Both the position numbers and the translations under genes were made by a program. From Flavobacteriaceae bacterium (GTDB lineage Bacteria > Bacteroidota > Bacteroidia > Flavobacteriales > Flavobacteriaceae), in contig JABXIJ010000041.1 in the NCBI GenBank assembly GCA_013373105.1, forward strand, positions 1 through 37,183: DNA of 37,183 nucleotides, read 5' to 3'. Under the pieces are notes generated by a model, which worked only from the letters and a program-made list of their open reading frames with translations, did no database searches and had not been told where the DNA came from. Below are positions 1-8,312 of the stretch, piece after piece; the stretch's first letter is position 1; every line of letters begins with the position of its first letter.

Positions 1-351
1 AAAATTTTAGCTACCCCTTTAACTCGAATTTTTATTGAAGAAAAAGATGATACTGAGTTACCTTTTATTGCTAAAAATGTAATTACAGGTATGTTTTTAT
101 CAAATGATGAAGTAACTAAAGATTTATTTAAAAAAGCATTTAAACAGATATCAGAAAGCAATAATGTAGAGGCAATTCAAAATGTTGTTGATGATATGGT
201 TGTAAAAGGAAAACAGTATAAAGGCTTTAATTTTGACAAAGTTGTTATAAACCTTATGCGTGATATGATTTCTGATCAAAAGAAATCTGAAATCTCAAAT
301 AAGGAGAAAAACATTGCTATTATTAAGACAGCAATGGCAAAGTTGCTATAA
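1..351 (+). CDS. C-terminal part of an uncharacterised protein (5' end outside window)
   Basis: The frame is open from base 1 (AAA ATT TTA GCT ...) to the TAA at 349-351, so the methionine at 91 is internal and the gene starts upstream of the window. About 116 residues are visible. They are charged and probably helical, rich in Lys, Asp and Glu, with no membrane segment and no cysteines. Segments include FIEEKDDTELPF and the end KTAMAKLL. I do not recognise the family. The gene converges on the leftward group that ends at 372, with about 20 bases between them and no clear terminator. Confidence 0.7.
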   Translation, partial: KILATPLTRIFIEEKDDTELPFIAKNVITGMFLSNDEVTKDLFKKAFKQISESNNVEAIQNVVDDMVVKGKQYKGFNFDKVVINLMRDMISDQKKSEISNKEKNIAIIKTAMAKLL

Positions 352-371
352 AACAATTTATAGTATGATAT

Positions 372-778
372 TTACCACCATACAAAATTAAACTGGTCAA
401 AGAATAAGCCAATCAAATAAATGATGACTAAATTCCAAGCAAAAGCTAATTTTGCGTTAATTGGTATATAAATTTTGTCACCAAAAAACACATAATCTTC
501 AAACTTTTTACCCATTAATACAGAAAGAATTGAGGGAAATACCAAAAGAGCAACCATAATAAACTAGGTGTAACTGAAACAAATTCTGTCCAAAAGTAAA
601 ACAATAGTAACACTAAAATTATGTGTCCAATCCAATGCAATTTTTTATTTCCTGTTCTTTTATTTGTATAACCAAAAAAAGCTTTAAAGGATAAATTAAA
701 AAAGTGGGAGAGTAATGCTAGTAGTCCAAATAAATTAGCAGAAAATAAAAACACCAATAATGCTATTTTTATTGTCAT
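372..778 (-). pseudogene. Small integral membrane protein gene, apparently frameshifted
   Basis: Two leftward frames overlap by 43 bases. The upstream frame (778 to 515, 87 codons) gives a hydrophobic protein starting MTIKIALLVFLFSANLFG. The downstream frame (557 to 372, 61 codons) continues with FPSILSVLMGKKFEDYVFF and ends FNFVWW. A -1 shift at a short T-run (AAAA at 544-547 on the plus strand) joins them as SLLWLLF-LVFPSILSV, a single protein of about 135 residues with several membrane segments (roughly 2-25, 48-66, 72-92 and near the end). The overlap has no canonical slippery heptamer. I therefore favour a one-base deletion or a base-call error over programmed frameshifting. Two separate, translationally coupled small genes is the alternative. 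Family not recognised. Confidence 0.6.
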
Positions 779-832
779 TTCAATTTTTTTTTATAGAATT
801 ATTAAAAAATTATTTAATGTCAAGTCTATCAG

Positions 833-1489
833 TTAAATAAATTTTTTAATCTCCTCAAATTTGTTAATAGTTCTATTAGCATTCGCTAAAGTTTGATCTG
901 CAGCTAACGGATTTCTATAACCAAAAACAAAGATTCCTGCATAATTTGCAGCTTTAACGCCATTATCAGAATCTTCAATAATTATACAATTTTTAGTTGA
1001 TGTGTTTCCTAATTTTGCTGCTTTTAAAAATATTTCTGGATGTGGTTTAGAGGCCTTTAAGTCTGCACCACTAATTTTTGCACTAAAGTAAGGGTTTAAA
1101 TTAAACCTATTAAAAACCCTATTGATATTAACCATTGCAGATGAAGAGGCTAAAACTAAAGTTTTTCCTTTTTCGAATAAATATTTTATTAAATCTTCTA
1201 CACCATTTACTAATTGTAATGAATTGTCGTTTTCAAAATAATTAACATAGCGTTTTCTTTTAGCTAAAACTAAATCTTCAGGTTTTTTATCTAAATTAAA
1301 ATGGTCTACTAACTTTTGAAAAGCATTTAGGGTAGAAGCACCAGTAAGTGTTTTGTATAAGTCTTCAGAAACCTCTACATCTAAAGACTCAAAGGTTTCA
1401 TAGTAAGCTTTTTTATGAATAGCTTCGGAGTCTATAATAACTCCATCCATATCAAAAATTACACAAGAAACTTCTTTTGGAAAATTCAT
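833..1489 (-). CDS. HAD superfamily hydrolase (beta-phosphoglucomutase-like phosphatase)
   Basis: A 218-residue cytosolic protein with all four HAD motifs. Motif I is FDMDGVIIDSE with nucleophile Asp13 and Asp15. Motif II is the Ser at about 115 in LASSS. Motif III is Lys148 in SKPHPE. Motif IV is IIEDSDNG with Glu172 and Asp173. The helical cap between residues 20 and 95 and the DGV(I)xDSE form put it in subfamily IA, with phosphatases and phosphomutases acting on small sugar phosphates; the substrate cannot be read from sequence. Length is normal for the family. The start ATG (1487-1489) lies three bases after the stop of the disrupted gene at 1493, so the two probably share a transcript that begins upstream of the DCC gene. 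Confidence 0.9.
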   Translation of the reverse strand: MNFPKEVSCVIFDMDGVIIDSEAIHKKAYYETFESLDVEVSEDLYKTLTGASTLNAFQKLVDHFNLDKKPEDLVLAKRKRYVNYFENDNSLQLVNGVEDLIKYLFEKGKTLVLASSSAMVNINRVFNRFNLNPYFSAKISGADLKASKPHPEIFLKAAKLGNTSTKNCIIIEDSDNGVKAANYAGIFVFGYRNPLAADQTLANANRTINKFEEIKKFI

Positions 1490-1492
1490 TAA

Positions 1493-1807
1493 TTAAGTTA
1501 AGTATTGTATGGCGTCAATAATATTATCAACAATTAAATACAATAATACACAAATTATAAAACCTGTAAAAAAGAGGGAAAACATTCTTCTTTTTGTTTT
1601 TGGTCCTTTTAAAGTTTTTATAGAACGCATTAAACCAATTACAGATAGAATAACAGCAATAAGAATAAGAATACCTATAATAGATGATATAATATAAAAA
1701 TTATCACTTTAAAATTGATAACTTAAAATACCTATAAGAACAAGTAAGGCAATTAAAGCAATATGGAATCTAAATTTTAGGTCGGTTTTGAAATTTAATT
1801 TTTTCAT
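1493..1807 (-). pseudogene. Small two- or three-span membrane protein gene interrupted by an in-frame TAA
   Basis: Reading leftward from ATG 1807, the frame gives MKKLNFKTDLKFRFHIALI, then a hydrophobic stretch ending SYQF, then TAA at 1711-1709. It continues in the same frame as SDNFYIISSIIGILILIAV and later FFTGFIICVLLYLIVDNIID to a second TAA at 1495-1493. The part after the stop has no ATG before its membrane segment, is equally hydrophobic and has clean boundaries. This is best explained by one original gene of about 104 codons with a nonsense change. A one-base substitution (TAA from AAA, CAA or GAA) would restore it. It sits 15 bases after the DCC gene and 3 bases before the HAD gene. 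Alternatives are stop readthrough or a base-call error. Family not recognised. Confidence 0.65.
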
Positions 1808-1822
1808 GGGGAATGGATTATG

Positions 1823-2239
1823 TTAACTTAAGAATTTCGCTTTTAATTCTGGTATTGGTATCATACAACTATCTTTCTTACCAAACCATTTATACCGATT
1901 TTTAGCAACAACATCATAAATTGCGTCTCTAAAAAATTCAGGTAGAATATAGCTAATTTGTACAAAACACCAGAATCCACCAAATTCTTTCATGATTTTT
2001 AAGGCTGCTGTAGATTTTAAATCATATGAAACGTTAGGTTCATATAAAATTATAGATTCTATTTTTGTGGTATCAATTTTTAAATAATCTGTTATTTTGT
2101 TGCCTATTTCAGATTCAATTGCTGCAAACACAAAAATATTTTTTTTATCCTTTTCAATAATCTTATTTACAAAGCTATTACACAAGTTGCAAACACCATC
2201 AAAAAGAATAATTTTTTTATGTTTTGGTAACTCTAACAT
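1823..2239 (-). CDS. DCC-family thiol-disulfide oxidoreductase (DUF393)
   Basis: A 138-residue protein whose N-terminus carries the family signature FDGVCNLCNSFV, with Asp14, Cys17 and Cys20 forming a thioredoxin-like CxxC. The DUF393/YuxK family is named after this DxxCxxC pattern and is predicted to be a small cytosolic redox protein; true substrates are unknown. The middle shows the usual beta-alpha pattern, and the C-terminus (RYKWFGKKDSCMIPIPE) carries a further Cys often seen in this family. It is the first gene of the leftward group 2239-372 and is divergent from the ABC operon at 2411. Confidence 0.88.
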   Translation of the reverse strand: MLELPKHKKIILFDGVCNLCNSFVNKIIEKDKKNIFVFAAIESEIGNKITDYLKIDTTKIESIILYEPNVSYDLKSTAALKIMKEFGGFWCFVQISYILPEFFRDAIYDVVAKNRYKWFGKKDSCMIPIPELKAKFLS

Positions 2240-2410
2240 TTTAATATAAATACTTTTATAAAAATACTACAAACTTTTTAGAAAATTGCTGTAACATTTT
2301 TTTTATTCATGCGTCTTATAAATGTAAATGGAATATTAGAGCCTTTTAACATAAAATTAATATCGGTAAAAGGTAGCATTCTATACTTTCGTTGAAAAAT
2401 TAACCAACAA

Positions 2411-3103
2411 ATGATTGAAATTAAAAAACTTCACAAATCTTACCCAATAGGTAAAGATTCACTTCACGTTTTAAAAGGAATTGATTTACATATAAAAGAA
2501 GGAGAATTTGTTTCTATTATGGGTTCTTCTGGTTCTGGTAAATCTACACTATTAAATATTGTTGGTTTATTAGATGTTCATGATGAAGGTGAATACTATT
2601 TAAATGGACAATTAATAAAAGATATGAATGAAAAGAAAGCAGCAATTTTAAGAAATAAGTTTTTAGGATTCGTGTTTCAATCATTCAATTTAATATCATA
2701 CAAAACAGCATTAGAAAACGTTGCTTTACCTTTGTATTACAAAGGAATGAATAGAAAAGAGCGTTTAAAAGTTGCACTTGAATATTTAGAAAAAGTAGGT
2801 TTAAAAGAATGGGCAAACCATTTACCTAATGAACTTTCAGGTGGTCAAAAACAACGTGTTGCTATTGCAAGAGCTTTGGTTACAAAACCAAAAGTTGTTT
2901 TGGCAGATGAGCCAACTGGTGCTTTAGATTCTACAACTACAGATTCTGTTATGGATCTTTTAAAAGATATTAACGATGAGGGAATGACTGTTTTTGTAAT
3001 TACTCACGAAGAAGAAGTAGCAGAGCAAACTAAACGAATAGTTCGTCTTAAAGATGGTGTAATAATTAGCGACGAATATACTAAAGCAGCAAAAGCAGTA
3101 TAA
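2411..3103 (+). CDS. ABC transporter ATPase subunit, MacB/LolD type
   Basis: A 230-residue nucleotide-binding protein with every canonical element: Walker A GSSGSGKST (38-46), Q-loop Gln90, signature LSGGQKQR (142-149), Walker B VVLADE (162-167) and switch His199. The sequence around ADEPTGALD and the short C-terminus are typical of ATPases that power FtsX-type permeases in lipoprotein-release or MacAB-like efflux systems. It heads an operon with two permeases (3106, 4344) and an adaptor protein (5610). The start is ATG 2411, with no Shine-Dalgarno. The complex is expected at the inner membrane, using ATP as a mechanical drive rather than for direct transport across that membrane. The exported substrate cannot be deduced. 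Confidence 0.95.
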   Translation: MIEIKKLHKSYPIGKDSLHVLKGIDLHIKEGEFVSIMGSSGSGKSTLLNIVGLLDVHDEGEYYLNGQLIKDMNEKKAAILRNKFLGFVFQSFNLISYKTALENVALPLYYKGMNRKERLKVALEYLEKVGLKEWANHLPNELSGGQKQRVAIARALVTKPKVVLADEPTGALDSTTTDSVMDLLKDINDEGMTVFVITHEEEVAEQTKRIVRLKDGVIISDEYTKAAKAV

Positions 3104-3105
3104 TT

Positions 3106-4341
3106 ATGTTCGATTTAGATCGTTGGCGAGAAATTTTTCAAAGTATTAATAAAAACAGGTTACGTTCTGTAATGTCAGGTTTTACAGTTGCCTTTGCAAT
3201 TTTATTATTTACACTTTTATTTGGGGTTGTTAGTGGTTTAAGTAACTTTTTTAAAGATGCTTTTGCAGATGATGCTCAAAACTCAATGTTTGTTAGAGTT
3301 TGGAAAACAACTAAACCATATAAAGGGCTTCAACTAGGAAGAAGAATACAACTTAGAAATAACGATTTTGATTACGTAACTGATGAGTATGCAAGTAAAA
3401 TTCAATATCAATCAGCAAGAATTTACAAAAACTTCAACTTAAAATATAAAAATAATGCAGATTCTTATAGTGTAAGAGCTGTGCATCCAGATCATCAATT
3501 TTTAGAGAAAACAGTAATTGAAGAGGGTAGATATTTAAATGCAAGAGACTTAAAAGAACGATCTAAAGTTATTGTAATTGGTAGGTTAATTAAAAGAGAT
3601 TTATTTGGTGAAAAGCCAGCCTTAATGAAACGTTTAAATGTTAACGGCATTTCATATTTAATTGTTGGAATTTTCTCAGATGATGGTGGTGATAACGAAG
3701 AAAGACTTGCTTATATACCTGTTACAACCGCACAAATGCTTTATGGTAATAACGACTATATAAGTCAGATAAACTTAGGATATGATCCAAATTTAAGTTT
3801 AGATGCAGCCATAACTTTTGGTAATAGATTAGAAAAAGATTTACGTAATAAACTTAATATACACCCAGATGATCAAAGTGCATTATCTGTAAGAAATATG
3901 GCAGAAGCCAACCAGAATGTTGGTCAATTTATGTTTGTCTTATACTTTATTGTTATTATTGTTGGTTCAGGAACGCTAATTGCTGGTATTATAGGTATTT
4001 CTAATATTATGATTTTTGTAATAAAAGAGCGTACTAAAGAATTTGGAATTAGAAAAGCAATTGGAGCAAAACCATCATCTATAGTAACTATGGTTGTTTT
4101 AGAGTCTGTAATAATTACTACAATTGCAGGTTATTTAGGACTTACTTTAGGTACTGTACTTTTAAAAGCAGAATGGTTAAGAGAAGTTTTAGAAGAGTAC
4201 TTTATTAAAGACCCAGATGTAAGCCCAGGAATTGTAATGGGTGCAACAATTGTATTAATTCTAGCAGGATTAATTGCAGGATACTTACCAGCAAAAAAAG
4301 CAGCAAACATTAAACCAATAGTTGCCTTAAGAGCAGATTAA
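3106..4341 (+). CDS. MacB-like ABC permease, FtsX/MacB_PCD architecture (first of two)
   Basis: A 411-residue inner-membrane protein in the four-span FtsX/MacB layout. The first span is at about 22-44, a large periplasmic domain runs from 50 to 270, and three C-terminal spans lie at about 275-303, 325-352 and 375-395. The coupling motif KERTKEFGIRKAIGAKP (307-323) and the ending LPAKKAANIKPIVALRAD are diagnostic of the family. It begins 3 bases after the ATPase stop and is followed after 3 bases by a second, diverged permease with the same plan. The pair probably forms a heterodimer served by one ATPase. Unlike MacB of proteobacteria, the ATPase is a separate polypeptide. Confidence 0.93.
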   Translation: MFDLDRWREIFQSINKNRLRSVMSGFTVAFAILLFTLLFGVVSGLSNFFKDAFADDAQNSMFVRVWKTTKPYKGLQLGRRIQLRNNDFDYVTDEYASKIQYQSARIYKNFNLKYKNNADSYSVRAVHPDHQFLEKTVIEEGRYLNARDLKERSKVIVIGRLIKRDLFGEKPALMKRLNVNGISYLIVGIFSDDGGDNEERLAYIPVTTAQMLYGNNDYISQINLGYDPNLSLDAAITFGNRLEKDLRNKLNIHPDDQSALSVRNMAEANQNVGQFMFVLYFIVIIVGSGTLIAGIIGISNIMIFVIKERTKEFGIRKAIGAKPSSIVTMVVLESVIITTIAGYLGLTLGTVLLKAEWLREVLEEYFIKDPDVSPGIVMGATIVLILAGLIAGYLPAKKAANIKPIVALRAD

Positions 4342-4343
4342 TT

Positions 4344-5588
4344 ATGAAATTCTTATTCGATTCAGATACTTGGCAAGAAATTTACGGAAGTATTCGTAAA
4401 AACAAAACTAGAACTATAATTACCATTATAGGAGTACTTTGGGGTATATTCTTATTGGTAGTATTATTAGGTGCTGCAAGAGGAATGGAAAATGGTTTTA
4501 AAAAGGTTTTTGGTGATTTTGCAACCAATAGTGTTTTTGTTTGGACTCAAAGAACTGATACACCATTTAAAGGATTTCAAAAAGGAAGAAGATTTAGGCT
4601 TAACATGAATGATATTGAGGCGCTAAAATCTGAATATAAAGATGAAATTAAATTATTAGCCCCAAGAAATCAAACTAATAACTTAATAGTTCACAATTTT
4701 AAATCTGGAGACTTTCAAGTAAGTGGAGATTATCCTGTTTTAGATCAAATTCAGAAAAAGAAGTTAATCTCTGGAAGATTCATCAATCAAAACGATATAC
4801 TTTCTTATGGAAAAGTAACTGTAATATCTGAAGATATGTACAAACAGTTATTTGATAAGGGAGAGGTGGCAATTGGGCAATACATTAAAATTAATGCTAT
4901 CAATTATAAAGTAATTGGTGTTTATGGTCCTAGTAATGGAATTGACTTAGATGGTGATACAGCCTACATACCATTTTCAACATTTAGAAAAGTATATAAC
5001 AGAGCTAATAAAATAGACTGGATGGTAATTACAGGTGCTGAAGGTATAGATATAGAGCAATTAGAAAGTGATGTATTACTAACGCTAAAAAGCTTACATA
5101 AAGTACATCCAGAAGATGAAAGAGCGTTTGGTTCTTTTAATCTTGGTACACAAATAGAAAAGTTTATGGGCTTTTTAAAAGGTATGCAATTCTTAACTTG
5201 GTTTGTTGGTATTGCAACATTAATAGCAGGTGTTTTTGCTATTGGAAACATCCTTTTAATAACGGTTAAAGAGCGTACAAAAGAAATTGGTATACGAAGA
5301 GCACTTGGTGCAACACCAAAAAGTATACGTCAACAAATTATTTTAGAAGCAGTTTTTTTGACAACTGTAGCAGGTATGCTAGGAATTGTATTTGGTAGCC
5401 TAATTCTATACATTATAGACTCTACAGTAGGTTCTGGAGAAGACGCAGCATTAGTGAATCCAACAGTAAACATTCCAATAATATTTGTAGCATTTGCAAC
5501 ATTAATTGTGCTAGGAACTTTAATAGGTTTAATTCCAGCACACATGGCAACTATAGTAAAACCTATTGAAGCATTAAGAGAAGAATAA
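4344..5588 (+). CDS. MacB-like ABC permease, FtsX/MacB_PCD architecture (second of two)
   Basis: A 414-residue paralogue of the preceding permease. The N-terminal span is at about 23-44, the periplasmic domain at about 50-275, and three spans at about 278-303, 325-353 and 375-398. The motif VKERTKEIGIRRALGATP and the end IPAHMATIVKPIEALREE match the family. The two proteins share the opening pattern (D..W.EI..SI.KN..R) and the GR..RL/RIQL region after the first span, which indicates an old duplication. Spacing to the upstream stop is 3 bases, and the adaptor gene follows after 21 bases. Open frames on the opposite strand here are by-products of the permease codons. Confidence 0.93.
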   Translation: MKFLFDSDTWQEIYGSIRKNKTRTIITIIGVLWGIFLLVVLLGAARGMENGFKKVFGDFATNSVFVWTQRTDTPFKGFQKGRRFRLNMNDIEALKSEYKDEIKLLAPRNQTNNLIVHNFKSGDFQVSGDYPVLDQIQKKKLISGRFINQNDILSYGKVTVISEDMYKQLFDKGEVAIGQYIKINAINYKVIGVYGPSNGIDLDGDTAYIPFSTFRKVYNRANKIDWMVITGAEGIDIEQLESDVLLTLKSLHKVHPEDERAFGSFNLGTQIEKFMGFLKGMQFLTWFVGIATLIAGVFAIGNILLITVKERTKEIGIRRALGATPKSIRQQIILEAVFLTTVAGMLGIVFGSLILYIIDSTVGSGEDAALVNPTVNIPIIFVAFATLIVLGTLIGLIPAHMATIVKPIEALREE

Positions 5589-5609
5589 GAAAAATCAATT
5601 GACATAATC

Positions 5610-6722
5610 ATGAGTAAAAGAGCAAAAATTATTTTAGGTGTAATTACAGTATTATTTATTGCAGCACTTATCTGGTTTGGTAAGAAAAACAAAGCAGCTG
5701 TAATTCAATATGAAACTGAGAAACCATTTAAAACAACAATTGTTAAAAAAACGGTTGCAACTGGTATAGTTACACCATTAGAAGAAATTGAAATAAAACC
5801 TCAAATTACAGGTATTATTGACAAAATTTTACTTTTAGAAGGATCTAAAGTTAAAAAAGGAGACTTAATTGCAACTGTAAGAGTTGTACCTAATGAGCAA
5901 GCATTAATTAGTGCTCAAGGTAGAGTTAATAATATAAAAATTAGCTTAAAAAATGCTAAAATAGCTTACGATAGAAATAAAAAGTTATTCGATAAAGGCG
6001 TTATATCTAGAGCAGAATTTGAGCGTTTTGAATTAACGTATAATTCAACAAAACAAGACTTAAAGAATGCAGAGAACGATTTACTAATTATAAAAAGAGG
6101 TTCAGCTGGATCTGGAGGTTCTGCAAACACAAATATTATTGCACAAATTTCAGGAACAATCTTAGAAATTCCTGTGAAAGAAGGAGATCAGGTAATTCAA
6201 TCTAACAACTTTAATGCAGGTACAACTATTGCTTCAATAGCTGATATGAGCAAGATGATTTTTGAAGGAAAAGTTGATGAATCTGAAGTTGGTAAACTTG
6301 TTAAAGGAACTGCTATAGATGTTTCAATTGGAGCAATTGAAGGTATAAAGTTTCCTGCAAAATTAAACTTTATTGCACCAAAAGGTACAGAAGAGGCAGG
6401 TGCTGTTCAATTTAAGATAAAAGCTGACATGTCTTTAGACGACAAATATTTTATTAGAGCTGGCTATAGTGCCAATGCAGATATTGTTTTAGAGAAAAAG
6501 GAAGATGTTTTAGCTATTAAAGAAGCATTGTTAAAGTTCGATCAGAAAACTGAAGAGCCTTATGTAGAAGTTAAAACAGGTGAAGAAACGTTTGAGAAAA
6601 GAACTTTAAAACTTGGTACATCAGATGGTGTTAATGTTCAAGTTTTAGAGGGTATTTCTGAAAATGATGAAATTAAAATTTGGAATAAAACTTCTAAGGA
6701 TAATAAAGACAAAAACAACTAA
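5610..6722 (+). CDS. HlyD/MacA-family periplasmic adaptor subunit
   Basis: A 370-residue membrane-fusion protein. A single N-terminal span (about 7-23, ILGVITVLFIAALIWF) anchors it in the inner membrane. The lipoyl-like half-motifs are around 62-88 (IDKILLLEGSKVKKGDLIA) and 178-200 (EIPVKEGDQV). Between them lies a helical hairpin with alternating Lys/Asn/Leu (about 90-160). Beta-barrel and membrane-proximal domains follow. It closes the operon with the ATPase and two permeases, so it is expected to link them to an outer-membrane TolC channel. No TolC gene sits in this operon; the one at 15734 belongs to another system, although TolC partners can be shared. A strong terminator follows at 6744. 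Confidence 0.93.
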   Translation: MSKRAKIILGVITVLFIAALIWFGKKNKAAVIQYETEKPFKTTIVKKTVATGIVTPLEEIEIKPQITGIIDKILLLEGSKVKKGDLIATVRVVPNEQALISAQGRVNNIKISLKNAKIAYDRNKKLFDKGVISRAEFERFELTYNSTKQDLKNAENDLLIIKRGSAGSGGSANTNIIAQISGTILEIPVKEGDQVIQSNNFNAGTTIASIADMSKMIFEGKVDESEVGKLVKGTAIDVSIGAIEGIKFPAKLNFIAPKGTEEAGAVQFKIKADMSLDDKYFIRAGYSANADIVLEKKEDVLAIKEALLKFDQKTEEPYVEVKTGEETFEKRTLKLGTSDGVNVQVLEGISENDEIKIWNKTSKDNKDKNN

Positions 6723-6743
6723 GATTTAAATCAAAATAATTAT

Positions 6744-6776
6744 AATGAGCTCAATTTAATTGGGCTCATTTTTTTT
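6744..6776 (+). terminator. Intrinsic terminator of the ABC exporter operon
   Basis: An 11-bp stem (AATGAGCTCAA 6744-6754 with TTGGGCTCATT 6760-6770, one G-T wobble), a five-base TTTAA loop and a run of T to 6776. It lies 22 bases after the adaptor stop and runs into the stop codon of the convergent DUF1853 gene. Confidence 0.9.
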
Positions 6777-7581
6777 ACCACCAAACTATAAAACACTTCA
6801 ATAGTTCGCCATTTTGTTGTTTTATCCAAACCATAGGAGAAAACTTTCTTTCTAAATATTCTTCAATATTCAATTTAAAAATATTGAAGTTTTGCCAATC
6901 TACATTTTTGTGTGGAGTAATTAGCCAATCTTTTTTATTTGGCAAGTAAAATTTACAATCAAGAAACTCTTTTAGTTGATATTTATAGATGTAAAACCCT
7001 GAAATACAACTAGTATTTAATTTGTTTAGAGTCACATTATTATTATATGGTAAAAAAAGCTGTGCTTTAAAACAAACCTGTTGTTCTATATCAATCACAG
7101 ATATATTATGGCTATTTAATAGATTTTTACTCTCTGTAGAATAGAGAAATGGCAATTGTTTGTTTTTAAGTTTATGAAGCTTTTCAACCAAAGCATCTTT
7201 TCTATTAGGGCCAATAAGGTGTTCAATTTCATTATCACCAACTTTATCATCATACAAATAAAATTTATAGACAATTTCTAAGTGTATAGTTAAATTATTC
7301 TTTTGTATTATACAATCAATTTCTCCTAAAGTTCTCTTGTTTTTTTGAATTTGAACATTTTCTAAAAGAACAGTTATATTGTTTTGTTTTAACTGATAAA
7401 AAACCAATTGTTCAACATATTTTCCAAGACGTTGTTTTTCATTGATATTGATTGAAATCTTTGAGATTATTGATGGTAAATAAAATTGTTGAAGATTAAA
7501 TAAATCTTTCCCTTTCCATAAACTTGGAGTTTGTAATAATCCTTCAAATCGTTTTTGTAAATCTTTTTGTTTCTGATGCAT
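6775..7581 (-). CDS. DUF1853 family protein, possible PD-(D/E)XK nuclease-fold
   Basis: A 268-residue soluble protein that I recognise as DUF1853 from the N-terminal TPSLWKGKDLFNLQQF, the central IGPNRKDALVEKLHKLK and the end CFIVWW. Residues Glu57 (GKYVE), Glu87-Asp89 (GEIDC), Glu102 and Lys106 (LEIVYK) are spaced like the core of a PD-(D/E)XK nuclease fold. From memory, the family is assigned to that superfamily, but no activity is established and the E-x-K spacing here is not canonical. It is transcribed leftward from a promoter at 7598-7605 and is divergent from the DUF2461 gene. Confidence 0.8.
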   Translation of the reverse strand: MHQKQKDLQKRFEGLLQTPSLWKGKDLFNLQQFYLPSIISKISININEKQRLGKYVEQLVFYQLKQNNITVLLENVQIQKNKRTLGEIDCIIQKNNLTIHLEIVYKFYLYDDKVGDNEIEHLIGPNRKDALVEKLHKLKNKQLPFLYSTESKNLLNSHNISVIDIEQQVCFKAQLFLPYNNNVTLNKLNTSCISGFYIYKYQLKEFLDCKFYLPNKKDWLITPHKNVDWQNFNIFKLNIEEYLERKFSPMVWIKQQNGELLKCFIVWW

Positions 7582-7597
7582 TACTAAAACTAATTTA

Positions 7598-7605
7598 CAA
7601 ATCTA
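7598..7605 (-). promoter_or_regulatory. -7 element for the DUF1853 gene
   Basis: On the minus strand this reads TAGATTTG, a match to the Bacteroidota TAnnTTTG element. It lies 17 bases upstream of the ATG at 7581, inside the 56-base divergent spacer. Confidence 0.6.
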
Positions 7606-7637
7606 TTTTGTAACTTCATGATTTTAAAATTTCTTTT

Positions 7638-8312
7638 ATGCAAGTAGAAAAAAGTACATTTCAGTTTTTAAATGAACTGAAAGAAAACAATAACAGAGAA
7701 TGGTTTGCAGAACATAAAAATAGGTACACAAAGGCTCAAAAAAACGCGAAAAATGTTTTTGCTCAAATCCACAAAAATTTAGAAAAGCATGATTTGATTG
7801 AGAAATCTAAAATGATGCGTATCTATAGAGATGTTCGTTTTTCTAATGATAAAACACCCTATAAACCACATTTTGCAAATTCATTTTCTAGATTAGGTGC
7901 AGCATTAAGAGGTGGTTACTTTATTCGAATTAAACCAGGTGAATCTATGCTTGCAGGAGGTTTTTGGGAACCTAACAAAGAGGATTTATTTAGAATTCGT
8001 AAAGAAATAGAGCAAGACGCTTCTGAAATTAGAGGAATTTTAAAAGATGAAAATTACATAAAACATTTTAGAGGTAAGTTTGAAAGTTTTGGTGAACTAA
8101 AAACTGCACCAAGAGGTTTTGATAAAGAACATCCAGATGTAGATTTGTTACGAAAAAAAGGGTTTATAGCTGTTAAAAATTTTACAGATAATGAAGTATT
8201 ATCATTAGACTTTACAGAATTAGTTGATGAAAGTTATCAAGCTTTAAGGCCTTTCTTTTATTTGTTTAGTGATATTTTAACAACCAATTTAAATGGCGAA
8301 TCAATTTTATAA
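7638..8312 (+). CDS. DUF2461 domain protein
   Basis: A 224-residue soluble protein. The family is recognisable from the opening FQFLNELKENNNREWF, the motif MRIYRDVRFSNDKTPYKPH (about 55-73) and GGYFIRIKPGESMLAGGFW (about 93-111). DUF2461 (TIGR02453) is common in Bacteroidota and also found in fungi; its function is not known to me. No signal peptide or membrane span is seen, and the length is normal. Its stop overlaps the next gene's start by one base (TAATG at 8310-8314), so it is translated together with the thioesterase gene. Confidence 0.88.
   Translation: MQVEKSTFQFLNELKENNNREWFAEHKNRYTKAQKNAKNVFAQIHKNLEKHDLIEKSKMMRIYRDVRFSNDKTPYKPHFANSFSRLGAALRGGYFIRIKPGESMLAGGFWEPNKEDLFRIRKEIEQDASEIRGILKDENYIKHFRGKFESFGELKTAPRGFDKEHPDVDLLRKKGFIAVKNFTDNEVLSLDFTELVDESYQALRPFFYLFSDILTTNLNGESIL

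Noticed and set aside
1509..1697. 62-codon rightward open frame
   Set aside because: It is the complement of the disrupted leftward membrane gene 1493-1807, has no family likeness and an unnatural Ile/Lys-rich composition.
4964..5692. Leftward open frames opposite the second permease and the adaptor start
   Set aside because: They are by-products of the highly expressed-looking permease and adaptor codons; no start context or homology is recognisable.
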